Positions 16,942 to 24,687 of a DNA stretch of 63,697 nt are shown piece after piece. The DNA comes from CAZMVY01 sp964617875 (GTDB lineage Bacteria > Planctomycetota > Phycisphaerae > UBA1845 > PWPN01). The notes beneath the pieces were generated by a model. The model was not told the origin of the DNA and ran no database searches. It worked only from the letters and a program-made list of their open reading frames with translations. The DNA lies in contig CAZUAI010000026.1 in NCBI GenBank assembly GCA_964617875.1, positions 1 through 63,697 on the forward strand, in the 5' to 3' direction. A program made the position numbers and the translations under genes. Numbering within the stretch: position 1 is the stretch's first letter; the number at the start of each line of letters is the position of its first letter.

Positions 16942-17198
16942 GGGTGACCGAAGACCATCTTCTGGACGTCGACGCCCTCGATCCTGGAGAGTTTCGCGGC
17001 CATTTCGTTGCAGACGGCGTCGTCGCCGAACAGCTCGAGCAGCACGAGCCCGTTCGGCGAGCACGCCTTCTCGCTCGCCTCGTGCAGGCCGAGCCGTGTC
17101 TTGATGTTGCAGCCGTACTCGGTGAACACCTTCTGGACCTCGCTCGCGTGCTTTACGCGGTCCGTAATGTGAATGCCGAGGATGTAGTGCCTGTCCAT
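16938..17198 (-). CDS. TM1266-like ACT/ferredoxin-fold protein (iron-only hydrogenase regulator family)
   Basis: A small 86-residue protein whose whole length matches the TM1266 / putative iron-only hydrogenase system regulator family. It opens with YILGIHITDRVKHASEVQ, continues with FTEYGCNIKTRLGLHE and the LLELFGDD strand, and ends IEGVDVQKMVF. The fold is a beta-alpha-beta ACT-like domain expected to dimerise and bind a small ligand. In other genomes members sit near [FeFe]-hydrogenase maturation genes, but none is visible here. The gene follows sucC by 61 bp and overlaps the URO-D-like gene by 4 bp, so a link to that enzyme is likely by inference. ATG chosen; GGGAGATCGCTC precedes it. Confidence 0.75.
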   Translation of the reverse strand: MDRHYILGIHITDRVKHASEVQKVFTEYGCNIKTRLGLHEASEKACSPNGLVLLELFGDDAVCNEMAAKLSRIEGVDVQKMVFGHP

Positions 17199-17259
17199 GA
17201 GCGATCTCCCGTTCCGCGGGCCTGGCGTCGCGCGGTCCGCGCGGACCGCTGGGGGGATT

Positions 17260-18399
17260 CTACACGACCGCCGCGCTCAACTCCACGGCCTTCTTCGCGG
17301 CTTCGCTCATCGTCCGGCAGGCGATCAGCGCCGATCCCTTGAGCAGGTCGCGGGCCTGGTCCTCGTTCGTCCCCACAAGACGGATCACGATCGGGATCCT
17401 CAGGTCGAGCCGCCGAAAGGCTTCGAGAATGCCCTCGGCCACGCGATCGCACCGCACGATCCCGCCGAAGATGTTGAAGAGCACCGTGTTCACCGCCGGG
17501 TCGGCCGTCACGATCCGAAGGGCCTCCGTGACCTGTTCCGCCCTGGCCGCCCCGCCGATATCGAGGAAGTTCGCCGGCTCGCCGCCGAAGTGCTTCACGA
17601 CGTCCATCGTGGCCATCGCCAGGCCGGCCCCGTTGACAATGCACCCGATCCGCCCATCCAGCTTGACGTAGCTTACGCGGGCCTTGCGGGCCTCGACCTC
17701 GAGCGGCTCCTCTTCGCCGTCGTCACGGAGCGGCTCGTGCTCCGGGTGACGGAACGCGGCGTTGTCGTCGAAGTTGATTTTGGCGTCGCAGGCGATCAGC
17801 TCGCCCCCGGCGGTGACCACGAGCGGGTTGATCTCCGCCAGCGAACAGTCGCGCTCGACGAACGCGCGGTAGAGACCGCCGAGGACTGCCGCGAACGTCT
17901 TCGCCGCGTCCGCGGGAATGCCCAGGAACCCCGCCGTCCGCCGGATCTGGTAGCCCCGCAGCCCCAGCGCGGGCCGGATGTGGATCTTCAGGATCTTCCC
18001 GGGCGTCTCGGCGGCGACCTGCTCGATCTCGACGCCGCCGGCCGCGCTCGCCATCAGGCACGGATAGCGCGCCGCCCGGTCGATCACGATGCCCAGGTAC
18101 ATCTCCGTGCGGATGTCCACGCCGGGCTCGATCAGCACCTGGCGCACCGTGCTGCCCTTGATCTGCATGCCGAGGATGGCGGCGGTGTGCCGCTTCAGTT
18201 CAGCGGCGTCGCGGGCGAGCTTGACGCCCCCGGCCTTCCCGCGCCCGCCGACATGGACCTGCGCCTTGACCACGACGGGAAACCGCACGCCGGCGGCGTG
18301 CCGCTCGGCCTCCTCGACGTTCGTTACGACGATCCCCTCGGGCACCGGCACGCCGTAGTCCTTCAGTATCCGCTTGGCCTGGTATTCATGTATCTTCAC
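17260..18399 (-). CDS. sucC: Succinyl-CoA ligase beta subunit, no alpha subunit adjacent
   Basis: Beta subunit of ADP-forming succinate-CoA ligase (succinyl-CoA + ADP + Pi to succinate + ATP), 379 residues, close to the usual 388. The N-terminal ATP-grasp domain begins KIHEYQAKRILKDYGVPVP and carries VVVKAQVHVGGRGKAGGVK. The C-terminal CoA-ligase domain has LDIGGAA and NIFGGIVRCD. The start is GTG at 18399 with CGGAG about 7 bp upstream; the open frame runs further upstream without support. The partner sucD normally follows immediately, but only 61 bp later a TM1266-like gene begins. The alpha subunit must therefore be elsewhere, or the enzyme works in another complex. It heads a three-gene string with the TM1266-like and URO-D-like genes. 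Confidence 0.9.
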   Translation of the reverse strand: MKIHEYQAKRILKDYGVPVPEGIVVTNVEEAERHAAGVRFPVVVKAQVHVGGRGKAGGVKLARDAAELKRHTAAILGMQIKGSTVRQVLIEPGVDIRTEMYLGIVIDRAARYPCLMASAAGGVEIEQVAAETPGKILKIHIRPALGLRGYQIRRTAGFLGIPADAAKTFAAVLGGLYRAFVERDCSLAEINPLVVTAGGELIACDAKINFDDNAAFRHPEHEPLRDDGEEEPLEVEARKARVSYVKLDGRIGCIVNGAGLAMATMDVVKHFGGEPANFLDIGGAARAEQVTEALRIVTADPAVNTVLFNIFGGIVRCDRVAEGILEAFRRLDLRIPIVIRLVGTNEDQARDLLKGSALIACRTMSEAAKKAVELSAAVV

Positions 18400-18410
18400 G
18401 TGCAGCTCCG

Positions 18411-18452
18411 GTAGGGCACGGCCGCAGCCCGCGTCCGCGGGCAAGACCTGCC
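18411..18452 (+). repeat. Dispersed repeat, copy A (GTAGGGCACGG...AAGACCTGCC)
   Basis: The 42-bp element begins GTAGGGCACGGCCGC and ends GCAAGACCTGCC, with an internal stem GCCCGC (18427-18432) / GCGGGC (18437-18442). A second copy with the same ends is at 63551-63591, and its first 11 bp recur at 20134-20144. It starts 12 bp upstream of the sucC start codon. Confidence 0.6.
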
Positions 18453-18747
18453 GTGTCGTCTGACTCGATTGAAGGCCGGAAAATGGAAATGTCAACATCG
18501 GCCCTCTCGTTGGATCTGCCCGGCGATCCTGGCAAGCCACCCCCAAGGGCTTACGCCCCGGGCGACAGACCCTCGCCGCTTCGCGGCTTGTCCAGGCGTG
18601 CCACCTCCGGCGTGTGGCCGCCGTTCTTCGTGCTCGTCAAAGCGAATCGGCAGACCCCTCTCGTTCCTTGCCCGAAAATGCGCCACGCACCGGGGCTGAT
18701 CCCGGTGGACCTTGTGTCCTGTGTCATCCGAATCGGGGCGACCGGGC

Positions 18748-18823
18748 AACCGCAAAGCCACCCGCCGCTTGCGCAACGGACCGGACATGCGGCGTAACCG
18801 CAAAGCCACCCGTCACGGACGGG
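18748..18823 (+). repeat. 17-bp direct repeat plus hairpin upstream of the FG-GAP gene
   Basis: AACCGCAAAGCCACCCG occurs at 18748-18764 and 18796-18812, a period of 48 bp. The second copy runs into the hairpin CCCGTC (18809-18814) / GACGGG (18818-18823). GCAAAGCC is also found in the core of c-di-GMP-I riboswitches, but the other conserved parts of that RNA were not recognised. It may instead be a dispersed repeat. Confidence 0.4.
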
Positions 18824-18937
18824 CGGAAGGTGGATCTGGGGATGGAAATGCCGTCGCAGTGTGGTTAGCATATCGGGTCGTTCGTAACGGATACCGGCGT
18901 GAGGGGGATCGTGGATCTGGAGCTGGAGTCACTTATC

Positions 18938-20137
18938 GTGCAGATGAATCGATGCTTCGTGTCGGTCGGCGTGATGGGTCTGTGGATCCTGTTCGGCGGC
19001 GCGGTCGCGGCCCCGGCGGCGGACGCTCCGAAACCCGGGAAGATCAAGTGGGACGTCCGCATGATCGCGGATGACTACAACGAAGGCGTGGCGGTCGCCG
19101 ACGTGAACCGCGACGGGAAACCCGACATCATCGCCGGGCCCGACTGGTACGAGGGCCCGGACTGGAAGCGCCGCCCGTTGCGGTTCGTCGGGACGGGCAA
19201 CCGCGAGTTCCGCCAGAACAACGGCGACCACGCGTTTGACGTCAACGGCGACGGCTGGGTGGATGTCATCAGCGCGTCGTGGTTCTCGGACCGGGTCTGC
19301 TGGTACGAGAACCCGGGCAAGGCCGGCCTGGCCGCATGCGAGCCGTGGAAGGAGCATCTGATCGCCGACGGCCAGAGTTCGTGCGAGGGCACGCTCCTGG
19401 CGGACATCGACGGCGACGCCGTGCCGGAGATCGTCCCGAACAGCTGGGACGCGAACCGCCCGGCCACGATCCTGCGCATGACACCGGGGACGAAGGACCG
19501 GCCGCCGGCGTTCGAGGCGTTCCTCGTCGGCGGGAAGGGATTCGGGCACGGCATGGGCATCGGCGACATCAACGGCGACGGCCGGCCGGACCTGCTCGTG
19601 GGCAAGGGGTGGTACGAAGCCCCGGAAGGATTCTGGGGCTCGAAGTGGAAGCTCCACGAGGATTTTCACTTCGACCATTTCAGCCTGCCGACGCTGATCG
19701 TGGACGTGAACGGTGACGGGCGCAACGACATCATCGTCGGCAAGGCCCACGACTACGGGCTGGCCTGGCACGAGCAGGGCGAACCGAAGGACGGCAAGAC
19801 GACCTGGACCGTCCATGAGATCGACAAGAGCTTCTCGCAGGTCCACTGCCTGATCTGGGTGGACCTCGACGGCGACGGCCGGAACGAGATCGTCACGGGC
19901 AAGCGGTTCCGCGCCCACAACGACGGCGACCCCGGCGCGCAAGACCCGATCTGCCTGTTCCGATTCGTGTGGAACCCGGCGAGCAAGTCGTTCGAGCGCG
20001 ACACGATCAGCTACAACGCCGGCGTGGGGAGCGGGATGCAGATCCGCGCGGTCGATCTCGACGGCGACGGCAGGCTCGACCTCGTCGTCGCGGGCAAGGC
20101 CGGCACATTCGTGCTCATGAATCGCGGACCGGCGTAG
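18938..20137 (+). CDS. Secreted FG-GAP/VCBS repeat protein
   Basis: A protein of about 399 residues with a signal peptide (MNRCFVSVGVMGLWILFGG, cleavage near AAPAAD). It contains five or six FG-GAP/VCBS-type repeats, each with a calcium-binding DxNxDGxxD loop: DVNRDGKPDII, DVNGDGWVDVI, DINGDGRPDLL, DVNGDGRNDII, DLDGDGRNEIV, DLDGDGRLDLV. Such repeats build an extracellular beta-propeller and are common in planctomycete exported proteins of unknown function. The start is uncertain between GTG 18938, which has GGAG 9 bp upstream, and ATG 18944; an earlier ATG at 18899 would spoil the signal peptide. The stop codon TAG is part of GTAGGGCACGG, the start of a dispersed repeat. Confidence 0.8.
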   Translation: MQMNRCFVSVGVMGLWILFGGAVAAPAADAPKPGKIKWDVRMIADDYNEGVAVADVNRDGKPDIIAGPDWYEGPDWKRRPLRFVGTGNREFRQNNGDHAFDVNGDGWVDVISASWFSDRVCWYENPGKAGLAACEPWKEHLIADGQSSCEGTLLADIDGDAVPEIVPNSWDANRPATILRMTPGTKDRPPAFEAFLVGGKGFGHGMGIGDINGDGRPDLLVGKGWYEAPEGFWGSKWKLHEDFHFDHFSLPTLIVDVNGDGRNDIIVGKAHDYGLAWHEQGEPKDGKTTWTVHEIDKSFSQVHCLIWVDLDGDGRNEIVTGKRFRAHNDGDPGAQDPICLFRFVWNPASKSFERDTISYNAGVGSGMQIRAVDLDGDGRLDLVVAGKAGTFVLMNRGPA

Positions 20138-20144
20138 GGCACGG
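20134..20144 (+). repeat. Dispersed repeat, short remnant (GTAGGGCACGG)
   Basis: The first 11 bp of the element at 18411 and 63551. Here bases 20135-20137 are the stop codon of the FG-GAP gene, the same arrangement as at 63551. Confidence 0.45.
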
Positions 20145-20182
20145 GAGAGTGAGAACGCGGGGAAGAACGCAAAATCGGAACA

Positions 20183-20202
20183 GGCCGGGAAGCCGCCCGG
20201 CC
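20183..20202. terminator. Hairpin between convergent genes
   Basis: GGCCGGG (20183-20189) and CCCGGCC (20196-20202) form a perfect 7-bp stem with a 6-base loop. It lies in the 85 bp between the convergent FG-GAP and DUF1570-like genes. There is no T tract on either side, so termination is inferred from position. Confidence 0.5.
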
Positions 20203-20222
20203 GACGGGCCGCTCACGATGGA

Positions 20223-21488
20223 TCACGAGTTCCCCTGCCGCGGCGCTGACAGTGCGAGGATGTAGCCGACCCAGCGTTCCGTGAAGCGGTCGTCGGGCGT
20301 TCCGAAGAACCGTTCGAACTCGGCGATTTCGAAGGCCGCATCGACCGGGCGGCCGGCGGGGCGCTTTGACAGGCTTGCGAGGTATTCGCCGAACCTGGCC
20401 GTACGCGTGCGTTGAAGGTAGTGGACGAGCGCCCACGCCTCCGCGTAAAGGGCCGTGCCCGCCTGGCCCCGCGCGTCGAACAGCGAAGGGTCGCCGATCA
20501 GATCCCGGAGCGGCGCGAGCCGACCGCTTCGCATCGCCGCCAGGGCGGCGCCGACCGTCGCCGCACCGCCCGGCCGGTCGCCGGTGATCGCCGATCGGAA
20601 GTCCCGCAGGCGAAACGAGTTCACCACGCCGATGCTCGACCCGCCGGCGGCGGGCGGGGCCTCGAACAGCATGGCGAGCCCCTCGGTCAGCCACGGCGGG
20701 CTCGATCCGCCCCGCGGCAGCACGCCGATGTTGAAGAGCACCTGGTGCGTCGTCTCGTGCTGGACGACGGTGCGGTTGATCGTCTCGGCGTAGTCCTCGA
20801 CGCGGGCGTTGAGCTTCCTGAGCGAGTCGCGCTGGTGCGCCAGCTCCTTTCGGGCCTGGTCGCGCGTCAGCGTGCGGGCGCTCCCGTCGTTGTACTGCAG
20901 CGTGATCCGCGTCGCCGACGGCGGCGTTCGCGCGATCTCCCGGTCCAGCCGGGACTCGGTCTGCTGTGCGCGCTCGACCTGGCGGCGGAGGCTGACCATT
21001 TCGGGGTCGTTCGCGACGTTGTAGAAGACCGCGCGGTTGTCCGCATCGGCGTAGAAGCCGTACGTGCCGGCGGCGGAAAACCCCTGCTTCCGGGCGTACC
21101 GCTCGTAGTCCGTAAACGTGTCGAAGAAGACGACCTCCAGTTTGCAGGCCGGTTCGACGGTCCGGATCTTCGCCGCGGCACAGAAGCGGTGGATGCTCTG
21201 ATACACGCGCTCGATCCGGCTTCCGAACGCCTTCACATCATCGGCGGACGCATTGTGCACGATGGCGAAGTGGAGCGATCGCTGGATGCGAAAGCCGCTG
21301 CCGAGCGAGGACATCAGCGCCGCCTGCGACTTCGCGTCGTCGGGAAGCCCGCGCAGCGCCGCCTCGCCGCCGGCGGCGGCCGCGGGCGAATGCGACGGCG
21401 AAGACGTCTTCGCCGCCGGCCGGTCGGCCGGGAGCGCCACGCCGCAACCCACCGAGAGCACGAGCGCGATCGCGGCGCCGGTTCGCAT
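20223..21488 (-). CDS. Exported putative zinc metallopeptidase (DUF1570-like)
   Basis: A 421-residue exported protein. The signal sequence MRTGAAIALVLSVGCGVALPA could be a lipoprotein signal (SVGC) or an ordinary one. The catalytic signature is VVQHETTHQVLFNIGV, an HExxH-type zinc site, followed 30 residues on by WLTEGLAMLFE, whose glutamate is the probable third ligand; this spacing fits the DUF1570 and gluzincin-like families. A charged central helix (about 170-235) precedes it, and VHYLQRTRTARFGEYL lies behind. The substrate is unknown. The start is the ATG with GAGGAA upstream; the open frame extends further but over the promoter region. A TATGAT box sits 34 bp before the start. The gene is divergent from argH. 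Confidence 0.72.
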   Translation of the reverse strand: MRTGAAIALVLSVGCGVALPADRPAAKTSSPSHSPAAAAGGEAALRGLPDDAKSQAALMSSLGSGFRIQRSLHFAIVHNASADDVKAFGSRIERVYQSIHRFCAAAKIRTVEPACKLEVVFFDTFTDYERYARKQGFSAAGTYGFYADADNRAVFYNVANDPEMVSLRRQVERAQQTESRLDREIARTPPSATRITLQYNDGSARTLTRDQARKELAHQRDSLRKLNARVEDYAETINRTVVQHETTHQVLFNIGVLPRGGSSPPWLTEGLAMLFEAPPAAGGSSIGVVNSFRLRDFRSAITGDRPGGAATVGAALAAMRSGRLAPLRDLIGDPSLFDARGQAGTALYAEAWALVHYLQRTRTARFGEYLASLSKRPAGRPVDAAFEIAEFERFFGTPDDRFTERWVGYILALSAPRQGNS

Positions 21489-21521
21489 GCCGTTTCCTCG
21501 CCTGTGCCGAACCATATACCG

Positions 21522-21527
21522 ATCATA
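21522..21527 (-). promoter_or_regulatory. Candidate -10 box TATGAT
   Basis: On the minus strand GGGCTATGATCGG lies 34 bp before the metallopeptidase start; no clear -35. Confidence 0.35.
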
Positions 21528-21634
21528 GCCCAACCGGCGATGCTCTTCCATCGTGCCGCAACCTCACGAATTGCTCCGTTTCCCGCGAACCGGTAGGATT
21601 CCCCGCGGGCGGCCGTGCGCCGCCGGTGAGGACC

Positions 21635-23053
21635 ATGAAGAGAACAGGCGAAAAGAGCTGGCAGGCCCGCATGTCGGCGGCGGCGGATGCGCTGACGGTG
21701 TCCTTTGTCGAGTCGATCTCGTTCGACCGGCGCCTCTGGCGGCACGACATCGCCGGCAGCATCGCGCATGCCGAGATGCTCGCGTCCGTCGGACTGCTCA
21801 CGAAAAGCGACGTTCGCCGCATCCGTGCCGGCTTCGCGTCGATCGAGCGGGACATCGAGGCCGGACGGTTCGACTTCGACCCGGGCAAGGAAGACATCCA
21901 CATGGTGCTGGAGGCGGCGCTGATCGAACGGATCGGCGAGCCCGGCAAGAAGCTGCACACCGCGCGCTCGCGGAACGACCAGATCGCGCTCGACCTGCGT
22001 CTGTACCTCCGCGACGCGATCGACGTGCACATCGCCCCGGCCCTGACGAATCTCGCCCGGGCGCTGCTGGCGATGGCCGCCCGCGAGGTCGGGACCGTCA
22101 TGCCCGCCTACACGCACCTGCAGCGGGCGCAGCCGATCTCGCTCGGGGCGTACCTGCTGGCCTACGTGGAGCAGTTCGACCGCGATCGCGAGCGGTTTCT
22201 CGACGCGCGGAAGCGGATCAACGTCTGTCCGCTCGGCGCCGGGGCCGTCGCCGGCACGACGCTCCCGATCGACCGGCGGTTCACGGCCCGGCGGCTCGGC
22301 TTCGCCGGCGTCGCGGGAAACAGCATCGACGCCTCCAGCGACCGCGACTTCTGCGTCGAGTTCATCGCCTGCTGCGCGACGGCCATGATGCACCTGACCC
22401 GGCTCGCCGAGGACTGGATCCTCTACGCCTCGCAGGAGTTCGGCTTCCTGCGGATCGACGACGCCTTCTGCACCGGCTCGTCCATGATGCCGCAGAAGCG
22501 GAACCCCGACCTGCTGGAACTCATCCGCGGCAAGAACGGCCGCGTCGTCGGGGCACTCAACGGGATGCTCGCGATCCTGAAGGGCCTGCCCCTGGCCTAC
22601 AACCGCGACCTCCAGGAGGACAAGATCCACGTCTTCTCGGCCCACGACACGCTGACGGCGTCGCTCGAGGTCGCGGCGGCGATCGTCGCGAACAGCCGTT
22701 TCGACCGGACGCGGCTCGAGGCCGCCACGCGGCACGGGTTCATGGATGCCACGGGGCTGGCCGAGTACCTCGTCGGGAGGGGCGTGCCGTTCCGGCAGGC
22801 CCACCAGATCGTGGGCCGTCTTGTGGCCGAGTGCGAACGGGCGGGCACGCCGCTCGCCGACCTCCCGCTTGAGACGTTCCGGGCCGCGTCGAAGCGGATC
22901 GACCGCGACGTGTACCGGTTCCTCGGCGCGGAGAACGTCTTCGCCCGCTATCGCAGCGAGGGCTCGGCGGGGCCGGCGCAGGTGCGGAAGCAGGTCGCCC
23001 GGTGGCAGAAACGCCTCCGCGAGCAGGGGCGGCGCGGCAATGCCCAAAGGTGA
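21635..23053 (+). CDS. argH: Argininosuccinate lyase
   Basis: Last step of arginine synthesis: argininosuccinate to arginine and fumarate, as a cytoplasmic homotetramer. It has 472 residues, the usual size. Family marks are SISFDRRLWRHDIAGSIAHA at the start, LHTARSRNDQIALD (108-120), the acid-base H161 in MPAYTHLQRAQP, and the mobile signature loop GSSMMPQKRNPD (281-292) with the catalytic serine. It begins an argH-thiL-tsaE string: thiL starts inside its last 14 bp. The ATG has GGTGAGG just upstream. No other arginine gene is nearby. Confidence 0.96.
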   Translation: MKRTGEKSWQARMSAAADALTVSFVESISFDRRLWRHDIAGSIAHAEMLASVGLLTKSDVRRIRAGFASIERDIEAGRFDFDPGKEDIHMVLEAALIERIGEPGKKLHTARSRNDQIALDLRLYLRDAIDVHIAPALTNLARALLAMAAREVGTVMPAYTHLQRAQPISLGAYLLAYVEQFDRDRERFLDARKRINVCPLGAGAVAGTTLPIDRRFTARRLGFAGVAGNSIDASSDRDFCVEFIACCATAMMHLTRLAEDWILYASQEFGFLRIDDAFCTGSSMMPQKRNPDLLELIRGKNGRVVGALNGMLAILKGLPLAYNRDLQEDKIHVFSAHDTLTASLEVAAAIVANSRFDRTRLEAATRHGFMDATGLAEYLVGRGVPFRQAHQIVGRLVAECERAGTPLADLPLETFRAASKRIDRDVYRFLGAENVFARYRSEGSAGPAQVRKQVARWQKRLREQGRRGNAQR

Positions 23054-23987
23054 ACTGGCATTCGTTGAGTGGCTGCGGGGCACGTGCAAGGCGGACCCCG
23101 CCCGCGTGCCGATCGGCATCGGCGACGACATGGCCGCCGTCGCCCTCGACGGACGGCTCGTGCTCGTCACCGCCGACATGCTCCTCGACGGCGTTCACTT
23201 CGAGACCGCACGGCAGAGCATCGAGGACATCGGCCGCAAGGCGATCGCGTGCTCGCTCAGCGACTGTGCGGCGATGGCCTGTCGGCCGCGCGGGGCCGTC
23301 GTGTCGGTCGCCCTGCCGAACACGATGAGCATGGAGGATGCCAGGCGGCTCTATACGGGGATGCTCGCGATCGGGGGCCGGTTCGGCTGCCCGATCATCG
23401 GCGGCGACACGACGAGCTGGAACCACCCGCTCGCGATCGACGTGTCGATGCTCGCCGAACCGATGACGGCCCGCGGCCCCGTGCGACGCGACGGCGCCAG
23501 GCCCGGCGACGTGCTCGCCGTGACCGGCCCGCTCGGCGGCTCGCTCCTCGGCCGGCACCTGACGTTCCTGCCGCGGCTGGCGGACGCGGAGTTTCTCGCC
23601 GCCATGCTGGGCGCGTCGCTGCACGCGATGATGGACATCAGCGACGGCCTGGCGATCGACGCCTTCCGCATGTGCGAGGCGTCGGGCTGCATCGCCCAGT
23701 TCGACGAAAGGCTGGTGGAGGCGGTCATCAGCGACGCCGCCCGGGAGGCGTCCCGGCAGGACGGCCGCTCGCCGCTGGAACACGCCTTCCACGACGGTGA
23801 GGATTTTGAGCTTCTGGCTGCCTTGCCGGCCGATGCGATGGGGGGTCTGAATGCGGCCCCGAACGCGATACGGGAGGTCGGGCGTGTCCTGGCCCTCGCG
23901 CCCGGCGACCGGCCCGGGTTGCGGCTGCGCCGGCCCGACGGCCGTGTGGAGCCGCTGGAGCCGAGGGGATACGAGCACTTCAAATGA
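23040..23987 (+). CDS. thiL: Thiamine-monophosphate kinase
   Basis: Phosphorylates thiamine monophosphate to the diphosphate cofactor with ATP. It has 315 residues, normal for the PurM/ThiL family. Visible marks are the N-terminal GIGDDMA (26-32), VTADMLLDGVHF, the conserved ALSDCAAM-type segment SLSDCAAMAC, GGDTTSW for nucleotide and metal binding, and MDISDGLAIDAFRMCE. GEDFELLAALP near the C-terminus is also a ThiL block. The gene overlaps argH by 14 bp and its stop overlaps the tsaE start (ATGA), so the three are probably co-translated. Confidence 0.93.
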   Translation: MPKGELAFVEWLRGTCKADPARVPIGIGDDMAAVALDGRLVLVTADMLLDGVHFETARQSIEDIGRKAIACSLSDCAAMACRPRGAVVSVALPNTMSMEDARRLYTGMLAIGGRFGCPIIGGDTTSWNHPLAIDVSMLAEPMTARGPVRRDGARPGDVLAVTGPLGGSLLGRHLTFLPRLADAEFLAAMLGASLHAMMDISDGLAIDAFRMCEASGCIAQFDERLVEAVISDAAREASRQDGRSPLEHAFHDGEDFELLAALPADAMGGLNAAPNAIREVGRVLALAPGDRPGLRLRRPDGRVEPLEPRGYEHFK

Positions 23988-24442
23988 CGGCCATCGAGTC
24001 GAACAGCCTGGACGAAACGCGCGACATCGGCCGCCGGCTGGGCGGTGCGCTTCGCGTCGGCGACGTCGTCGGCCTCGTCGGCCCGCTCGGCGCGGGCAAG
24101 ACGGCGCTGGTCAAGGGGATCGCCGAGGGCATCGGAGTAGCCGACCCGCACCGCGTGACGAGCCCCACGTTCGTGATCGTCAACGAGTACGAGGGCCGGG
24201 TGCATCTGCACCACATCGACGCCTACCGTCTCGGTACGGCAAGGGAGCTGGAGGCTTTGGGCCTCGAAGAGTTCGTCGAACGAGGCGTGGTCGTCGTCGA
24301 GTGGGCGGACCGCGTCGAGGCGGCCCTGCCCGCGGACCGGCTCACGATCACGATCGAGCCGACGGGCGAGCAGCAACGCACCATGCACCTGTCCGCGCCG
24401 GGCGGCCGTGCCGTCGAGCTTGCCCGCGCCCTGGGCCGGTGA
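23984..24442 (+). CDS. tsaE: tRNA threonylcarbamoyladenosine biosynthesis ATPase TsaE
   Basis: P-loop ATPase that recycles the TsaB-TsaD complex making t6A37 on ANN-decoding tRNAs. It has 152 residues. Walker A is GPLGAGKT at 33-40, followed by TSPTFVIVNEY (59-69) and the IDAYRL motif with D80. VVVVEWADRVE is the Walker B-like strand. It overlaps thiL by 4 bp (ATGA). Last gene of the argH-thiL-tsaE string. Confidence 0.94.
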   Translation: MTAIESNSLDETRDIGRRLGGALRVGDVVGLVGPLGAGKTALVKGIAEGIGVADPHRVTSPTFVIVNEYEGRVHLHHIDAYRLGTARELEALGLEEFVERGVVVVEWADRVEAALPADRLTITIEPTGEQQRTMHLSAPGGRAVELARALGR

Positions 24443-24538
24443 GGAACGGCGGCACGATCAGACGGCGCCGCATCGTGGCGCCTTCCAGACCGCGGCACCG
24501 CGACCGGGTGGTGATGCTCCGCCCCGGTCCGGGTTCGG

Positions 24539-24604
24539 GTATTCCGCGTGTTTCGCGGTTTGAGTCTGCCTGGTCGGGAAGACGGAACCGCGGAATACAC
24601 AGAC
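24539..24604. repeat. Inverted repeat GTATTCCGCG...CGCGGAATAC
   Basis: The arms at 24539-24548 and 24589-24598 are exact 10-bp inverse copies with 40 bp between. The right arm continues as ACACAGACTACACGGAA, a phrase reminiscent of dispersed intergenic repeats in this kind of genome (from memory, not searched). It sits between the convergent tsaE and the membrane methyltransferase-like gene and could also stop transcription. Confidence 0.45.
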
Positions 24605-24687
24605 TACACGGAACGGAGCGGGATACGTCAGGCTCTCGAGGCTCTGCACGGCCTGTGTCGCGGCGGTCCTGCCAGAGTCGCCCGGAA

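Larger units (their letters stand above)
18400..18937. other. 540-bp divergent region with repeats
   Basis: This lies between sucC and the FG-GAP protein. It holds a copy of a GTAGGGCACGG-type repeat next to sucC and a 17-bp direct repeat with an adjoining hairpin nearer the FG-GAP gene. No open frame in it is convincing as a gene. Confidence 0.55.

Noticed and set aside
16942..17064. N-terminal extension of the URO-D-like protein
   Set aside because: It overlaps the TM1266-like gene in another frame; the GTG start with GTGA overlap explains the junction.
17257..17262. TAGAAT box upstream of the TM1266-like gene
   Set aside because: It includes the stop codon of sucC; in a tightly spaced operon a promoter is not needed.
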